From positions 868,001 to 932,000 of the forward strand of contig NC_015761.1 of NCBI RefSeq assembly GCF_000252995.1: 64,000 nucleotides of DNA, given 5' to 3'. Shown here piece after piece: positions 14,442 to 23,465 of this stretch (positions are counted from its first letter, which is position 1; each line of letters opens with the position of its first letter). This DNA is from Salmonella bongori NCTC 12419 (GTDB lineage Bacteria; Pseudomonadota; Gammaproteobacteria; Enterobacterales; Enterobacteriaceae). Made by a program: the position numbers and the translations under genes. Below the pieces are notes generated by a model. It had not been told where the DNA came from and ran no database searches. It was given only the letters and a program-made list of their open reading frames with translations.

Positions 14442-16214
14442 TTAATCTCTTTTAAGATTATTTTTTATCCTGTCGGAAGCATAATCAATTGCATATTTGT
14501 TACTTTTTACTGCCATTGCAAAAATAAAGTCATTGTCTTTTAACCTATCTGATGCGAATTTTAATGCACCGCCATTTTTTTGAATTGCTGCTAATACAAT
14601 ATCTATATCATCTCTTAACCTGTCTGATGCGTATTTTAATGCGAAACTATTATTGTTAACTGCTTTCAGTACAATATCTTTATTACTTTTAAAATCATCT
14701 GGCGCATATTTTAAAGCCAAGCCAGAATTCTGGATCGCTGTTAATAAAACGTTTCTGTCATTTTTTAATCTTTCCGAGGCAAAGGCTATCGCTATACCTG
14801 ACTGTTGAACGGCTGTTAATACTAAATTCTTATCATCTTTAAATTTTTCATCAACATGTTTCAAAGCCAAGCCTGATTGTTTCACCGCTGTGAACACAAT
14901 CTCTTTATTTTCTTTAAGATTATCAGAAGCATAAAAAAGGCTTCTGCCTTCCTGGCTGACAGCCGACAACGCTATCAAATAGTCATTTTTTACGTCATCA
15001 GAACCATTAGCGAATGCTTTATAGTGTTTATTAACTTTACCTAACATATAGTCTTTGTCATTTACCTTTTGGGGATCCAGAAATCCTCCGGTACCGTCAA
15101 AAAGAGAAGCGGTATATTCTTTGCTAAAAAAATATTTTGGCACTTTGATCTCTGGCCGGGCAATGCCGTTAATGACATGATTTAACTCATCCTCGCTTCT
15201 CATGGCAAGAATCTTTTGTCTGTCATTTTCCGGGATAGTCCTTAGCCTTTTTAGAATGTATAAACCTAACCCCGCTCTCATTTCTTTTCCAAAAAACGTA
15301 AAGCCATATTTGGACTGGTCTTTTTTTCTCAAAGTCTGAATGGCTTCATCACTAAGACCTTGAATATGTTTTCTAATATCAGGTGGGCGTGGTATAAGCA
15401 TATCGTAAATACTGATACAGGCAACTTGCTCAAATACCGGTTGATTAATATCAACAGAGTAAATTTTTGAACCAAATCGACTTGCGGCTTTCTTATTTTC
15501 TTCGCCGGGTTCGACGGAAAAGAAAACAAAGTCGTCATTAGCAAGAGTATCAATCTCGTTGTCGGAATGGCATTTAGGGAATGAAATGTTTTTGTCAGTC
15601 AAAATTTTTCTGGAGTAAATGTTAAAGGTATCATTTTTATTTATCAGGGTAGCATCCGAAGCATGTGTAGCGCGAAGCTTAACTTGCAAAATGGCGTTCA
15701 GGAACTCTACTTCTTGTTTATCCAACGTTTTCAGCTCCTTTCGAAGATTGCTGATATTTTCCCTGGATAATTTTTGCATCAGTTTAATCCCTTTTTCTTC
15801 ATGCTTGCCAGGCATATCGTTCCAATAGGTACCAAACTGGAACATATAATCATATGATTGATTTGCAATATGCTTACGCATGAATGCTGTAATAATTTTT
15901 GAGGCATTTTCTTCTGAGATATTTTTCTTAAATAGGCTATTTGCGTCTGTAATGTTTTTAACATTAACCAATGTTTTGTCTAATGTGTTTTTATCTTTCA
16001 TATGAAAGAATTTTTTTATTTTGTGTGGTAATGCTATCTCAATTGGTGAGGATTTTTCGATTTTTAATTTTTGATTTAAAGATATATGCGTGTTTTTAAC
16101 ACAAATTATGTTTGAGGAAAACGCGTTTTTTGTACGTTCACGGATAGTGTCAATGAAGTTTTTAACCTTATCAGGCATAGTAGAAAAATTAATTTTACTG
16201 GATGGTATCTTCAT
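14442..16214 (-). CDS. Probable type III effector: OspC-like ADP-riboxanase domain plus DUF4116-like repeats
   Basis: 590 residues, intact. Residues 1-120 are basic and polar, as in secreted effectors. Residues about 165-375 carry segments that resemble the Shigella OspC family, whose members modify host proteins with NAD+ (ADP-riboxanation): R181-ATHAS-186, DDFVFFSVEPG at 227-237, SRFG at 245-248, FFGKEMRAGL at 307-316 and RPEIKVPKYFFS at 353-364. OspC proteins end in ankyrin repeats. Here residues 406-590 instead hold seven 25-residue repeats (starts 406, 431, 456, 481, 506, 531, 556; an eighth begins at 581) of the DUF4116 type. No Sec signal or membrane helix is seen. Base composition is far more AT-rich than the neighbours, indicating transfer. 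AAGGGA precedes the ATG. Family link is from memory; target unknown. Confidence 0.72.
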   Translation of the reverse strand: MKIPSSKINFSTMPDKVKNFIDTIRERTKNAFSSNIICVKNTHISLNQKLKIEKSSPIEIALPHKIKKFFHMKDKNTLDKTLVNVKNITDANSLFKKNISEENASKIITAFMRKHIANQSYDYMFQFGTYWNDMPGKHEEKGIKLMQKLSRENISNLRKELKTLDKQEVEFLNAILQVKLRATHASDATLINKNDTFNIYSRKILTDKNISFPKCHSDNEIDTLANDDFVFFSVEPGEENKKAASRFGSKIYSVDINQPVFEQVACISIYDMLIPRPPDIRKHIQGLSDEAIQTLRKKDQSKYGFTFFGKEMRAGLGLYILKRLRTIPENDRQKILAMRSEDELNHVINGIARPEIKVPKYFFSKEYTASLFDGTGGFLDPQKVNDKDYMLGKVNKHYKAFANGSDDVKNDYLIALSAVSQEGRSLFYASDNLKENKEIVFTAVKQSGLALKHVDEKFKDDKNLVLTAVQQSGIAIAFASERLKNDRNVLLTAIQNSGLALKYAPDDFKSNKDIVLKAVNNNSFALKYASDRLRDDIDIVLAAIQKNGGALKFASDRLKDNDFIFAMAVKSNKYAIDYASDRIKNNLKRD

Positions 16215-16815
16215 TAAAGTCCCTTATTTTCATTTTTATGAAAAAAGATCATTGCTTTTAATGCCTTAAAGATTAGCTCTATGTATTGCGATGGTGATCA
16301 CAATTCATCATGTTATCTGGCATGATTCTTTCAGGAAATGTCCATTTTGTAATAGTGTTTTGGAGGAACCACAATGTCTTAGGGGATTCTAAAGTTTCGC
16401 CGATGAGTACAAGCATAAAAGATCTGATCGGATACCGAAGCCCGTGAGCACGCAAAAGTGAAACCAGCCTCACGAGGCCCAACAGGCTTCAGCGGCAGGC
16501 CAATACGCAGGCGCCAGAGGCGGAGATAACCAACCTCAGGAGCTACGAAGGCAGGTTGTGTCTCATCGTGGTTGTTGCTCAAAGGTTTGTGGAGGAGTAT
16601 GGCAGGCAAATTGGTGTTTTTAAGACAGATAACGGTGGATAAACATAAAACGCATAGAATACCTGAACGAAACATTTGTATATCGCTGAAAATAATATGC
16701 TTCAGGACGATCTTTAGTGATGTTGAAAAAAATACCACACCCACCTTTTAATAAAAGCGTATCAGCTTGATAATGCGTTTGAGAGCGTGTGCTTAGCTAA
16801 CCCGGGAGATTCACT
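16215..16815. other. Gene-free stretch upstream of the effector; probable degraded DNA
   Basis: About 600 bases without a convincing gene. The 16215-16300 part is AT-rich and must hold the leftward effector promoter, though no clear -35/-10 pair stands out. Further right, short frames on both strands (for example 16379-16744 minus and a plus-strand frame ending near 16639) are unrelated to anything I recognise. They suggest broken genes left by an insertion. The last 60 bases hold the ybjQ ribosome-binding site. Confidence 0.4.
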
Positions 16816-17139
16816 ATGCAGTTTTCAACTACCCCAACGCTGGAAGGACAAAGCATCGTAGAGTACTGCGGTGTGGTGACGGGCGAAGCCATTTTAGGCG
16901 CCAATATCTTTCGCGATTTTTTCGCCGGTATTCGGGATATTGTCGGTGGACGTTCCGGCGCGTATGAGAAAGAGCTGCGTAAAGCGCGTGAAATCGCTTT
17001 TCAGGAACTTGGCGAGCAGGCTAAAGCGCTGGGCGCCGATGCGGTTGTGGGCATCGATATTGATTACGAAACCGTAGGTAAAGATGGCAGTATGCTGATG
17101 GTCAGCGTCAGCGGAACGGCGGTGAAAACGCGCCGATGA
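16816..17139 (+). CDS. ybjQ: YbjQ family protein
   Basis: 107 residues of the UPF0145/YbjQ family: [18 protein letters not shown] near the start and [18 protein letters not shown] toward the end match the family pattern. Small soluble protein, probably oligomeric by family; function unknown. GGGAGA precedes the ATG. It overlaps amiD by 4 bp (ATGA), so the two are coupled. Confidence 0.93.
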
Positions 17140-17966
17140 GAGCGCTACTGTGGCTGGTCAGCCTTGCATTGCTGTTAACGGGCTGCGCGAGCGAAAAAGG
17201 AATTATCGACAAAGAGGGATATCAGCTTGATACCCGTCATCGGGCGCAGGCGGCGTATCCGCGCATTAAAGTCCTGGTTATTCACTACACGGCGGAAAAT
17301 TTTGGCGTTTCTTTGGCGACGTTAACAGGTCCTGACGTGAGTTCACATTACCTGATCCCCGCGACGCCGCCATTATATGGTGGCAAGCCACGCATCTGGC
17401 AACTGGTGCCGGAACAGGAGCAGGCCTGGCATGCGGGTGCCAGTTTCTGGCGCGGCGCTACGCGTCTCAATGATACGTCTATTGGTATTGAACTGGAAAA
17501 TCGCGGCTGGAGAATGTCCGGCGGGGTGAAATCTTTCGCGCCGTTTGAATCTGCGCAAATTCAGGCATTGATTCCGTTAGCGAAGGAGATTATCGCGCGT
17601 TATGACATCAAGCCGCAGAATGTGGTAGCCCATGCGGATATTGCGCCGCAGCGTAAAGATGATCCCGGCCCTCGTTTCCCGTGGCACGAGCTGGCGGCGC
17701 AGGGTATTGGCGCCTGGCCTGACGCCCGGCGCGTAGCGTTTTATCTGGCCGGACGCGCGCCGTATACGCCAGTCGATACCGCCTCAGTCCTTGCGTTACT
17801 CTCGCGGTATGGCTATGAAGTCAAAACAGATATGACGGCGCGCGAGCAGCAGCGGGTGATAATGGCGTTTCAGATGCACTTCCGTCCGGCGCAATGGGAC
17901 GGTATTGCAGATGCCGAAACGCAGGCGATTGTTGAAGCATTACTGGAGAAATACGGCCAGGATTAA
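17136..17966 (+). CDS. amiD: AmiD, N-acetylmuramoyl-L-alanine amidase lipoprotein
   Basis: 276 residues with a lipobox ([11 protein letters not shown]17), so it is outer-membrane anchored facing the periplasm. Amidase_2 domain with zinc ligands H50 (VLVIHYTAE) and the His/Asp of [17 protein letters not shown]. The C-terminal 80 residues form a peptidoglycan-binding-like domain. It cleaves muramic acid-peptide bonds, including anhydro-muropeptides. Its stop overlaps the ybjS stop by 4 bp on the opposite strand. Confidence 0.95.
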
Positions 17967-18976
17967 CGCGGTAATTTTCCGTGATCGCGTAGCCAGGTGG
18001 CGGTGCGCTCAATGCCTTCGTCCAGCGTGACGATGGGCCGGTACCCCAGTTCTTCCTGTGCGCGGGTGGTATCAAGCGTAAAGTCAAAATTCAGTTTTGA
18101 CACGCCGTAATGCGTTAGCGGGGGCTCTTTGGCGGATTTCTTGCCGAAGCGTTCCATACTGCGGGCGATCATATCCAGCATCGGATAGGGAACGGAGCGA
18201 ATGCGGCAGTCAATCGCCAGTTCATCAATCAATTTTTGCACGATGCTGCGTAAGGTACGGTTTTCGCCATTAGTGATGTTATAAACGCGCCCGGACGGCA
18301 GGTGATCGCAGGCAGGCTGGCTTGCCAGCCACATGGCGTGGATCGCATTTTCATAATAGGTCATATCGACCAGCGCGCTCCCCCCGTGTGGTAATAAGAC
18401 GCTGCCGTAATGGTGCATCATATGCGCCAGGCGCGGGATAAACACTTTATCGTGTGGGCCAAACAGGCTTTGCGGACGCAGTACCGTAAAACGTGTTTGC
18501 GGATTGGCCTGTGTCAGCAGATTAATCACTTCTTCGCCTGCGGCTTTACTGCGGGCAAATTCATTAGCAAACCGATGCGGGCGAAAATCTTCTTTGATAT
18601 CACGGTGGTGATGGTAATCAAAATAGAGCGAGGGGGAGGAGATATGAATAAAATTACGCACGCCCCAGGCGACCGCCCATTCACCCAGACGACGGGTGGC
18701 GCGAACATTTGCCAGGTCGAAAGCGTGTTGGGTTCCCCAGGGCGAGGTAAAGCTGGAGCAGTGCCACAGCGTGTCGATCCCGGCGAGCATAATTTTAGCC
18801 TGCGAGGAAACCAGTTCGGTTAAATCCGCATGGACGAATTCCGCGCCCATTTTTTCAAGCAGCTTGCCCATCGCTTCATTGCGACCCGTCGCTCTGACGC
18901 TAATGCCTTTATTGCGCAAAAATTCAACCGCGTTTCGACCTAAGCCGCTGGTGGCGCCGGTAACCAGTACCTTCAT
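17963..18976 (-). CDS. ybjS: YbjS, NAD(P)-dependent epimerase/dehydratase-like protein
   Basis: 337 residues of the extended SDR family. The nucleotide-binding motif VTGATSGLGRNAVEFL is at residues 4-19, and SSPSLYFDYHH plus a downstream ARSKA segment supplies the usual Tyr/Lys-type active-site region. Substrate unknown. It lies 95 bp after ybjT on the same strand and may belong to the poxB-ltaE-ybjT run of genes. Confidence 0.9.
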   Translation of the reverse strand: MKVLVTGATSGLGRNAVEFLRNKGISVRATGRNEAMGKLLEKMGAEFVHADLTELVSSQAKIMLAGIDTLWHCSSFTSPWGTQHAFDLANVRATRRLGEWAVAWGVRNFIHISSPSLYFDYHHHRDIKEDFRPHRFANEFARSKAAGEEVINLLTQANPQTRFTVLRPQSLFGPHDKVFIPRLAHMMHHYGSVLLPHGGSALVDMTYYENAIHAMWLASQPACDHLPSGRVYNITNGENRTLRSIVQKLIDELAIDCRIRSVPYPMLDMIARSMERFGKKSAKEPPLTHYGVSKLNFDFTLDTTRAQEELGYRPIVTLDEGIERTATWLRDHGKLPR

Positions 18977-19071
18977 ATCAATCCACTGTGTTTAATAAAC
19001 CGTCGTGCGCATTCTTCCGTGAATTACGTCGGTATGCAATGGGAAACATGAAAGAATACAGCAGGTTTTTC

Positions 19072-20505
19072 TCATTTTTCTGTGATTTGTTCTGCAAGAC
19101 GGGCGATGCGCTTTGCCATCCCACGGAAAATAAACACGTGCGCCGGGATCATCAGCAGCCAGTAAATCAGGCCCGGCATTCCGTGTGGATGCCACCAGGC
19201 GCGTACGTCAATTTCGCGATAGCGGCCTTTATCGTGTAGCGTAAAACTAAGCCGCCCCAGACCCGGCGCTTTCATGCCAAACAAGAGGGTGAGCTGTTTT
19301 TCTGGTTCGACAATAATTACTTTCCAGCTATCCACGCTATCGCCAGGCTTAAGAAATGCGTTGGACGGACGGCCTTTCGCCAGTTTATGCCCTACCAGAC
19401 GGTCCATCGCGGCGCGCGTCTGCCACAAAATATTGCCGAAAAAATACCCCTCTTTCCCGCCCAGACGGTTTACCACCTGCCATAACGCCTGTAGGCTGGC
19501 CGGAGTCTGAGCGGTAAAACCGGCCTGCTTCGGGAAGTAGCCATATTCGGGCCGCCAGCGGGCGAAGGCCAGCGCATCGTAGCCCCAGTCGCTGGAGTTC
19601 ACCAGTTTTTCTTCTTCTTTCAGTGTACGGCGAACGGCGTCGTCAAAGGTGATAAGCGTTTGCGGGATTAACTTTTTTAACGCGGCGTCATTGGCCAGTA
19701 AGTCATGCCTTAGCCCCTGGATTAATGCTTTTGCGGTGGTCGGCGGCACGGAGGTAATGACGTTTAAAAACCAGACTGAAATCCAGCGGGTCGGAAAAGG
19801 AATCGGAATAAGCGGACGCCGCTTACCGCTGACCGCCATAAATCGTTCAAACTGTTGCTGGTAGCTTAATACCTGCGGCCCGGCGGCCTCCAGAATACGG
19901 TGCTCGCGCGCAGGGTGGTCCAGTAATCCGACCAGGTAGAAGAGTAAATTTTCCAGAGCGATGGGTGTGGTGCGCGACCGCACCCAGCGCGGCGGCGTCA
20001 GTATCGGCAGATTGTAAACCATGTCGCGCATAACTTCGAAGGCGGCGGAGCCAGCGCCGACGATGATCCCCGCGCGTAATTCTGTAAGCGGTACGCCAGC
20101 ATCGCGCAGTGTGTCAGCCGTAAGCTGACGGGCGCGCAGATGATCGGATTGCTCATGTTTCGGCGCCTGCAATGAGCTGAGGAAAATGAGTTGTTTAACC
20201 GGTGTCTGCCGCAGTGCATCGCGTACATTCAGCGCTGCCTGACGTTCATGGGCAATAAAATCGCCGCCTTCGCCCATACCGTGTACCAGATAATAAACGG
20301 TATCAATACCGTGAAGCAGAGCAGGCAAATTCTCCGGCCAGTGCAGATCGAGCTTATAGCAGCTGACATTGGCAATACACTGTTTTTCCAGACGTTCGAT
20401 GCGCCGCGCCGCCGCTCGCACCTGATGCCCTTGCTGACTTAGCGCCAGGACCAGGTGCTGGCCAATATAGCCGCTGGCACCAAGAACCAGAATGCGTTGC
20501 GGCAC
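19072..20505 (-). CDS. ybjT: YbjT, NAD(P)-binding SDR protein with C-terminal DUF2867-like domain
   Basis: 477 residues. The N-terminal Rossmann fold begins RILVLGASGYIGQHLVLAL. The C-terminal third (FGNILWQTRAAMDRLVG... to the WLLMIPAHVFIFRGMAKRI end) matches the DUF2867-type extension of this family and includes a hydrophobic stretch near the end. Starts 10 bp after ltaE; probably cotranscribed with poxB and ltaE. Function unknown. Confidence 0.9.
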   Translation of the reverse strand: MPQRILVLGASGYIGQHLVLALSQQGHQVRAAARRIERLEKQCIANVSCYKLDLHWPENLPALLHGIDTVYYLVHGMGEGGDFIAHERQAALNVRDALRQTPVKQLIFLSSLQAPKHEQSDHLRARQLTADTLRDAGVPLTELRAGIIVGAGSAAFEVMRDMVYNLPILTPPRWVRSRTTPIALENLLFYLVGLLDHPAREHRILEAAGPQVLSYQQQFERFMAVSGKRRPLIPIPFPTRWISVWFLNVITSVPPTTAKALIQGLRHDLLANDAALKKLIPQTLITFDDAVRRTLKEEEKLVNSSDWGYDALAFARWRPEYGYFPKQAGFTAQTPASLQALWQVVNRLGGKEGYFFGNILWQTRAAMDRLVGHKLAKGRPSNAFLKPGDSVDSWKVIIVEPEKQLTLLFGMKAPGLGRLSFTLHDKGRYREIDVRAWWHPHGMPGLIYWLLMIPAHVFIFRGMAKRIARLAEQITEK

Positions 20506-20515
20506 AGTGCTCTCC

Positions 20516-21517
20516 TCAACGGGTTAAAAAGGCGCGCCACTGGGCGACGACATCGGTAAGTTGCTCGCGTGAGACGTCCAGGTGCGTCACCAGACGCACA
20601 ATCGGCGCGGCGTTAATCAGGATATGCCGCGCACGCAGGTATTCGCCAAGCGCGGTGGCCTGGGTTTCACCAACGCGAACAAACAGCATATTTGTTTCGT
20701 GTCGCATTACCTCTGCGCCCGCCTCGCGAAGCTGCTGCGCTAACCAGGCTGCGTTATCATGATCCTCTTGCAGGCGCGCCACGTTATGTTTTAACGCATA
20801 CAGCCCGGCCGCTGCCAGAATTCCTGCCTGCCGCATTCCGCCGCCGACCATTTTACGCCAGCGCGTTGCGCGTTTAATGTAGTCGTGGTTACCGACCAGC
20901 AGCGAACCCACCGGCGTTCCCAGTCCTTTGGACAGGCAGATGGTAAAGGTGTCGCAATACCGGGTAATTTCTTTTAGCTCACAGCCGTAGGCGATGACCG
21001 CGTTGAAAATTCGTGCGCCATCAACGTGTAGCGCCAGCCCGCGTTCGCGAGTAAAATCCCAGGCGTCTTTCAAATAGGCGCGCGGCAGCACTTTCCCGTT
21101 ATGCGTGTTTTCCAGACTGAGCAGGCGTGTGCGTGCGAAGTGGATATCATCCGCTTTAATCTTTGCCGCTACGTTATCCAGTGGCAGAGTGCCGTCTGCG
21201 GCAGCATCAATGGGTTGCGGCTGAATACTGCCGAGTACCGCGGCGCCGCCCGCTTCATAGAGATAATTATGTGCGCCCTGACCGACAATATACTCTTCGC
21301 CGCGTTCGCAGTGGCTAAGCAGGGCGACCAGATTGGCCTGGGTGCCGGTAGGTAAAAAAAGCGCCGCTTCTTTGCCGGAAAGGTCGGCGGCATAGCGCTG
21401 GAGGGCGTTAACGGTAGGATCATCTCCGTATACGTCGTCCCCGACCGGGGCGGCCATCATCGCTTCAAGCATGGCGCGGCTCGGTCGGGTAACGGTATCA
21501 CTACGTAAATCAATCAT
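20516..21517 (-). CDS. ltaE: LtaE, low-specificity L-threonine aldolase
   Basis: 333 residues, the usual length. PLP-dependent fold-type I enzyme splitting L-threonine and L-allo-threonine to glycine and acetaldehyde. MIDLRSDTVTRPS at the start, HVDGARIFNA in the middle and the PLP lysine K197 in ICLSKGLGTPVGS are diagnostic. It lies between poxB (38 bp upstream) and ybjT (10 bp downstream) on the same strand, so an operon is likely. Confidence 0.96.
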   Translation of the reverse strand: MIDLRSDTVTRPSRAMLEAMMAAPVGDDVYGDDPTVNALQRYAADLSGKEAALFLPTGTQANLVALLSHCERGEEYIVGQGAHNYLYEAGGAAVLGSIQPQPIDAAADGTLPLDNVAAKIKADDIHFARTRLLSLENTHNGKVLPRAYLKDAWDFTRERGLALHVDGARIFNAVIAYGCELKEITRYCDTFTICLSKGLGTPVGSLLVGNHDYIKRATRWRKMVGGGMRQAGILAAAGLYALKHNVARLQEDHDNAAWLAQQLREAGAEVMRHETNMLFVRVGETQATALGEYLRARHILINAAPIVRLVTHLDVSREQLTDVVAQWRAFLTR

Positions 21518-21555
21518 GGCACATCCCTGGATTTTAAAAGGTGATGTGCACTGTT

Positions 21556-23274
21556 TTACCTTAGCCAGTTTGTTTTCGCCAGCTCGATAACTTCATCGCC
21601 GCGACCGCTGATAATGGCGCGCAGCATATACAGGCTAAATCCTTTGGCTTGTTCGAGTTTGATCTGGGGCGGAATCGCCAGTTCTTCTTTGGCAACCACC
21701 ACGTCCACCAGTACCGGTCCATCTATCGAAAAGGCACGCTGCAGCGCTTCGTCCACTTCGGACGCTTTTTCGACACGGATCCCCGGAATACCGCAGGCTT
21801 CAGCGATTTTCGCAAAGTTGGTATCATGCAACTCGGTGCCATCGGTAAGGTAGCCACCCGCCTTCATCTCCATTGCCACAAAGCCCAACACACTATTGTT
21901 AAATACCACGATTTTTACCGGGAGCTTCATCTGTACTACCGAGAGAAAATCACCCATTAACATGCTAAATCCGCCATCGCCGCACATCGCAATAACCTGA
22001 CGTCCAGGCGCAGTAGCCTGCGCGCCGAGCGCCTGCGGCATGGCATTGGCCATCGAACCGTGGTTAAACGAGCCCAGTAACCGTCGCTTACCGTTCATTT
22101 TCAGATAACGGGCTGCCCAGACGGTCGGCGTACCGACATCGCAGGTAAAAATGGCGTCGTCATCGGCAAAATGACTAATTTGTTGCGCCAGATATTGCGG
22201 ATGAATGGCTTTGTCGCTGAGTTTAGCCAAATCATCCAGCCCCTTGCGCGCATCGCGATAGTGCTCCAGCGCTTTGTCGAGAAAGCGCCGATCGGTTTTT
22301 TCTTCCACCAGCGGCAGCAGGGCGCGAAGCGTGGCTTTAATATCGCCCACCAGCGCCATGTCGACTTTACTGTGTGCGCCAATACTGCCCGGGTTGATAT
22401 CAATCTGAATAATTTTGGCATCACTGGGGTAAAAGGCGCGATAGGGAAACTGGGTGCCGAGCAGGATAAGCGTATCGGCGTTCATCATGGTGTGGAAACC
22501 AGACGAGAAGCCAATCAGGCCGGTCATTCCTACATCATAAGGGTTATCGTACTCAACGTGCTCTTTGCCGCGCAGGGCATGAACGATTGGCGCTTTCAGT
22601 TTTGCCGCAAACTCGACCAACGCTTCATGCGCGCCGGCGCAGCCGCTGCCGCACATCAATGCGATATTGCTGGAGTAGCGCAACAGTTGTGCCAGTTTTT
22701 TCAGCTCGTCCTCTGTCGGCGTGATAACGGGTAGTGGGGCATGATACCAGTGGGTGACGGCATTATCAGGCGCAGGTTTCAGCGCCACATCGCCCGGGAG
22801 TACCACTACGGAGACACCGCGGTTTAGCACCGCTTTACGCATGGCGATCGCCAGAACCTGGGGAATTTGCTCAGGGCTGGAAACCAACTCGCAATAGTGG
22901 CTGCATTCACGGAACAACTCCTGCGGGTGGGTCTCCTGGAAATAACCGCTGCCGATTTCACTGGACGGAATATGGGCGGCGATCGCCAGAACAGGAACGT
23001 GGTTACGGTGGCAATCAAACAGGCCATTGATCAGGTGCAGGTTACCTGGTCCGCATGAACCGGCGCACACTGCCAGCTCGCCGGTAAGCTGCGCTTGTGC
23101 GCCGGCGGCAAAAGCGGCAACTTCTTCGTGGCGGGTCGGCATCCATTCAATAGTTCCCATACGATTAAGACTGTCACTCAGACCATTCAGGGAGTCGCCT
23201 GTGACGCCCCAGATCCGTTTAACGCCAGCCTGTTCCAGCGTTTTGGCAATATAAGCGGCAACGGTTTGTTTCAT
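21556..23274 (-). CDS. poxB: PoxB, pyruvate:ubiquinone oxidoreductase (pyruvate oxidase)
   Basis: 572 residues, full length. ThDP/FAD enzyme that decarboxylates pyruvate to acetate and CO2 and passes electrons to ubiquinone at the membrane. The N-terminal ThDP PYR domain contains the catalytic Glu (RHEEVAAFAAGA), the middle domain binds FAD, and the C-terminal PP domain has GDGGFSMLMGDF for the ThDP diphosphate and metal. The C-terminal helix that binds lipid is present. In E. coli it is a stationary-phase, RpoS-dependent gene; no site was checked here. First gene of the leftward poxB-ltaE-ybjT set. Confidence 0.97.
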   Translation of the reverse strand: MKQTVAAYIAKTLEQAGVKRIWGVTGDSLNGLSDSLNRMGTIEWMPTRHEEVAAFAAGAQAQLTGELAVCAGSCGPGNLHLINGLFDCHRNHVPVLAIAAHIPSSEIGSGYFQETHPQELFRECSHYCELVSSPEQIPQVLAIAMRKAVLNRGVSVVVLPGDVALKPAPDNAVTHWYHAPLPVITPTEDELKKLAQLLRYSSNIALMCGSGCAGAHEALVEFAAKLKAPIVHALRGKEHVEYDNPYDVGMTGLIGFSSGFHTMMNADTLILLGTQFPYRAFYPSDAKIIQIDINPGSIGAHSKVDMALVGDIKATLRALLPLVEEKTDRRFLDKALEHYRDARKGLDDLAKLSDKAIHPQYLAQQISHFADDDAIFTCDVGTPTVWAARYLKMNGKRRLLGSFNHGSMANAMPQALGAQATAPGRQVIAMCGDGGFSMLMGDFLSVVQMKLPVKIVVFNNSVLGFVAMEMKAGGYLTDGTELHDTNFAKIAEACGIPGIRVEKASEVDEALQRAFSIDGPVLVDVVVAKEELAIPPQIKLEQAKGFSLYMLRAIISGRGDEVIELAKTNWLR

Positions 23275-23371
23275 GGTTGTCCATCTCCTTAAATGTCATA
23301 CCGGTTACAAGTTTAGTTGAAAATGGTGATGACGTTTTTCATGGAAAGGCGTGGGGGCATAAAAAGGAAAA

Positions 23372-23451
23372 TGCCGGATGGCGGCGCTGCGCTTATCCGG
23401 CCTACATGACAACGGTAGGCAGAATAAGGCGTTTGCGCCGTCATCCGGCAA
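23372..23451. repeat. BIME: two inverted REP units between poxB and hcr
   Basis: TGCCGGATGGCGGCGCTGCGCTTATCCGGCCTACA and, inverted, TAGGCAGAATAAGGCGTTTGCGCCGTCATCCGGCA face each other across a short spacer. This is a classical enterobacterial BIME, placed at the 3' end of the hcp-hcr transcript. Confidence 0.88.
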
Positions 23452-23465
23452 GTATTGCGAAGGTG

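Noticed and set aside
16279..16744. Possible transposase or phage gene fragments
   Set aside because: Short frames on both strands could not be matched to any IS or phage protein I know, so no family was assigned.
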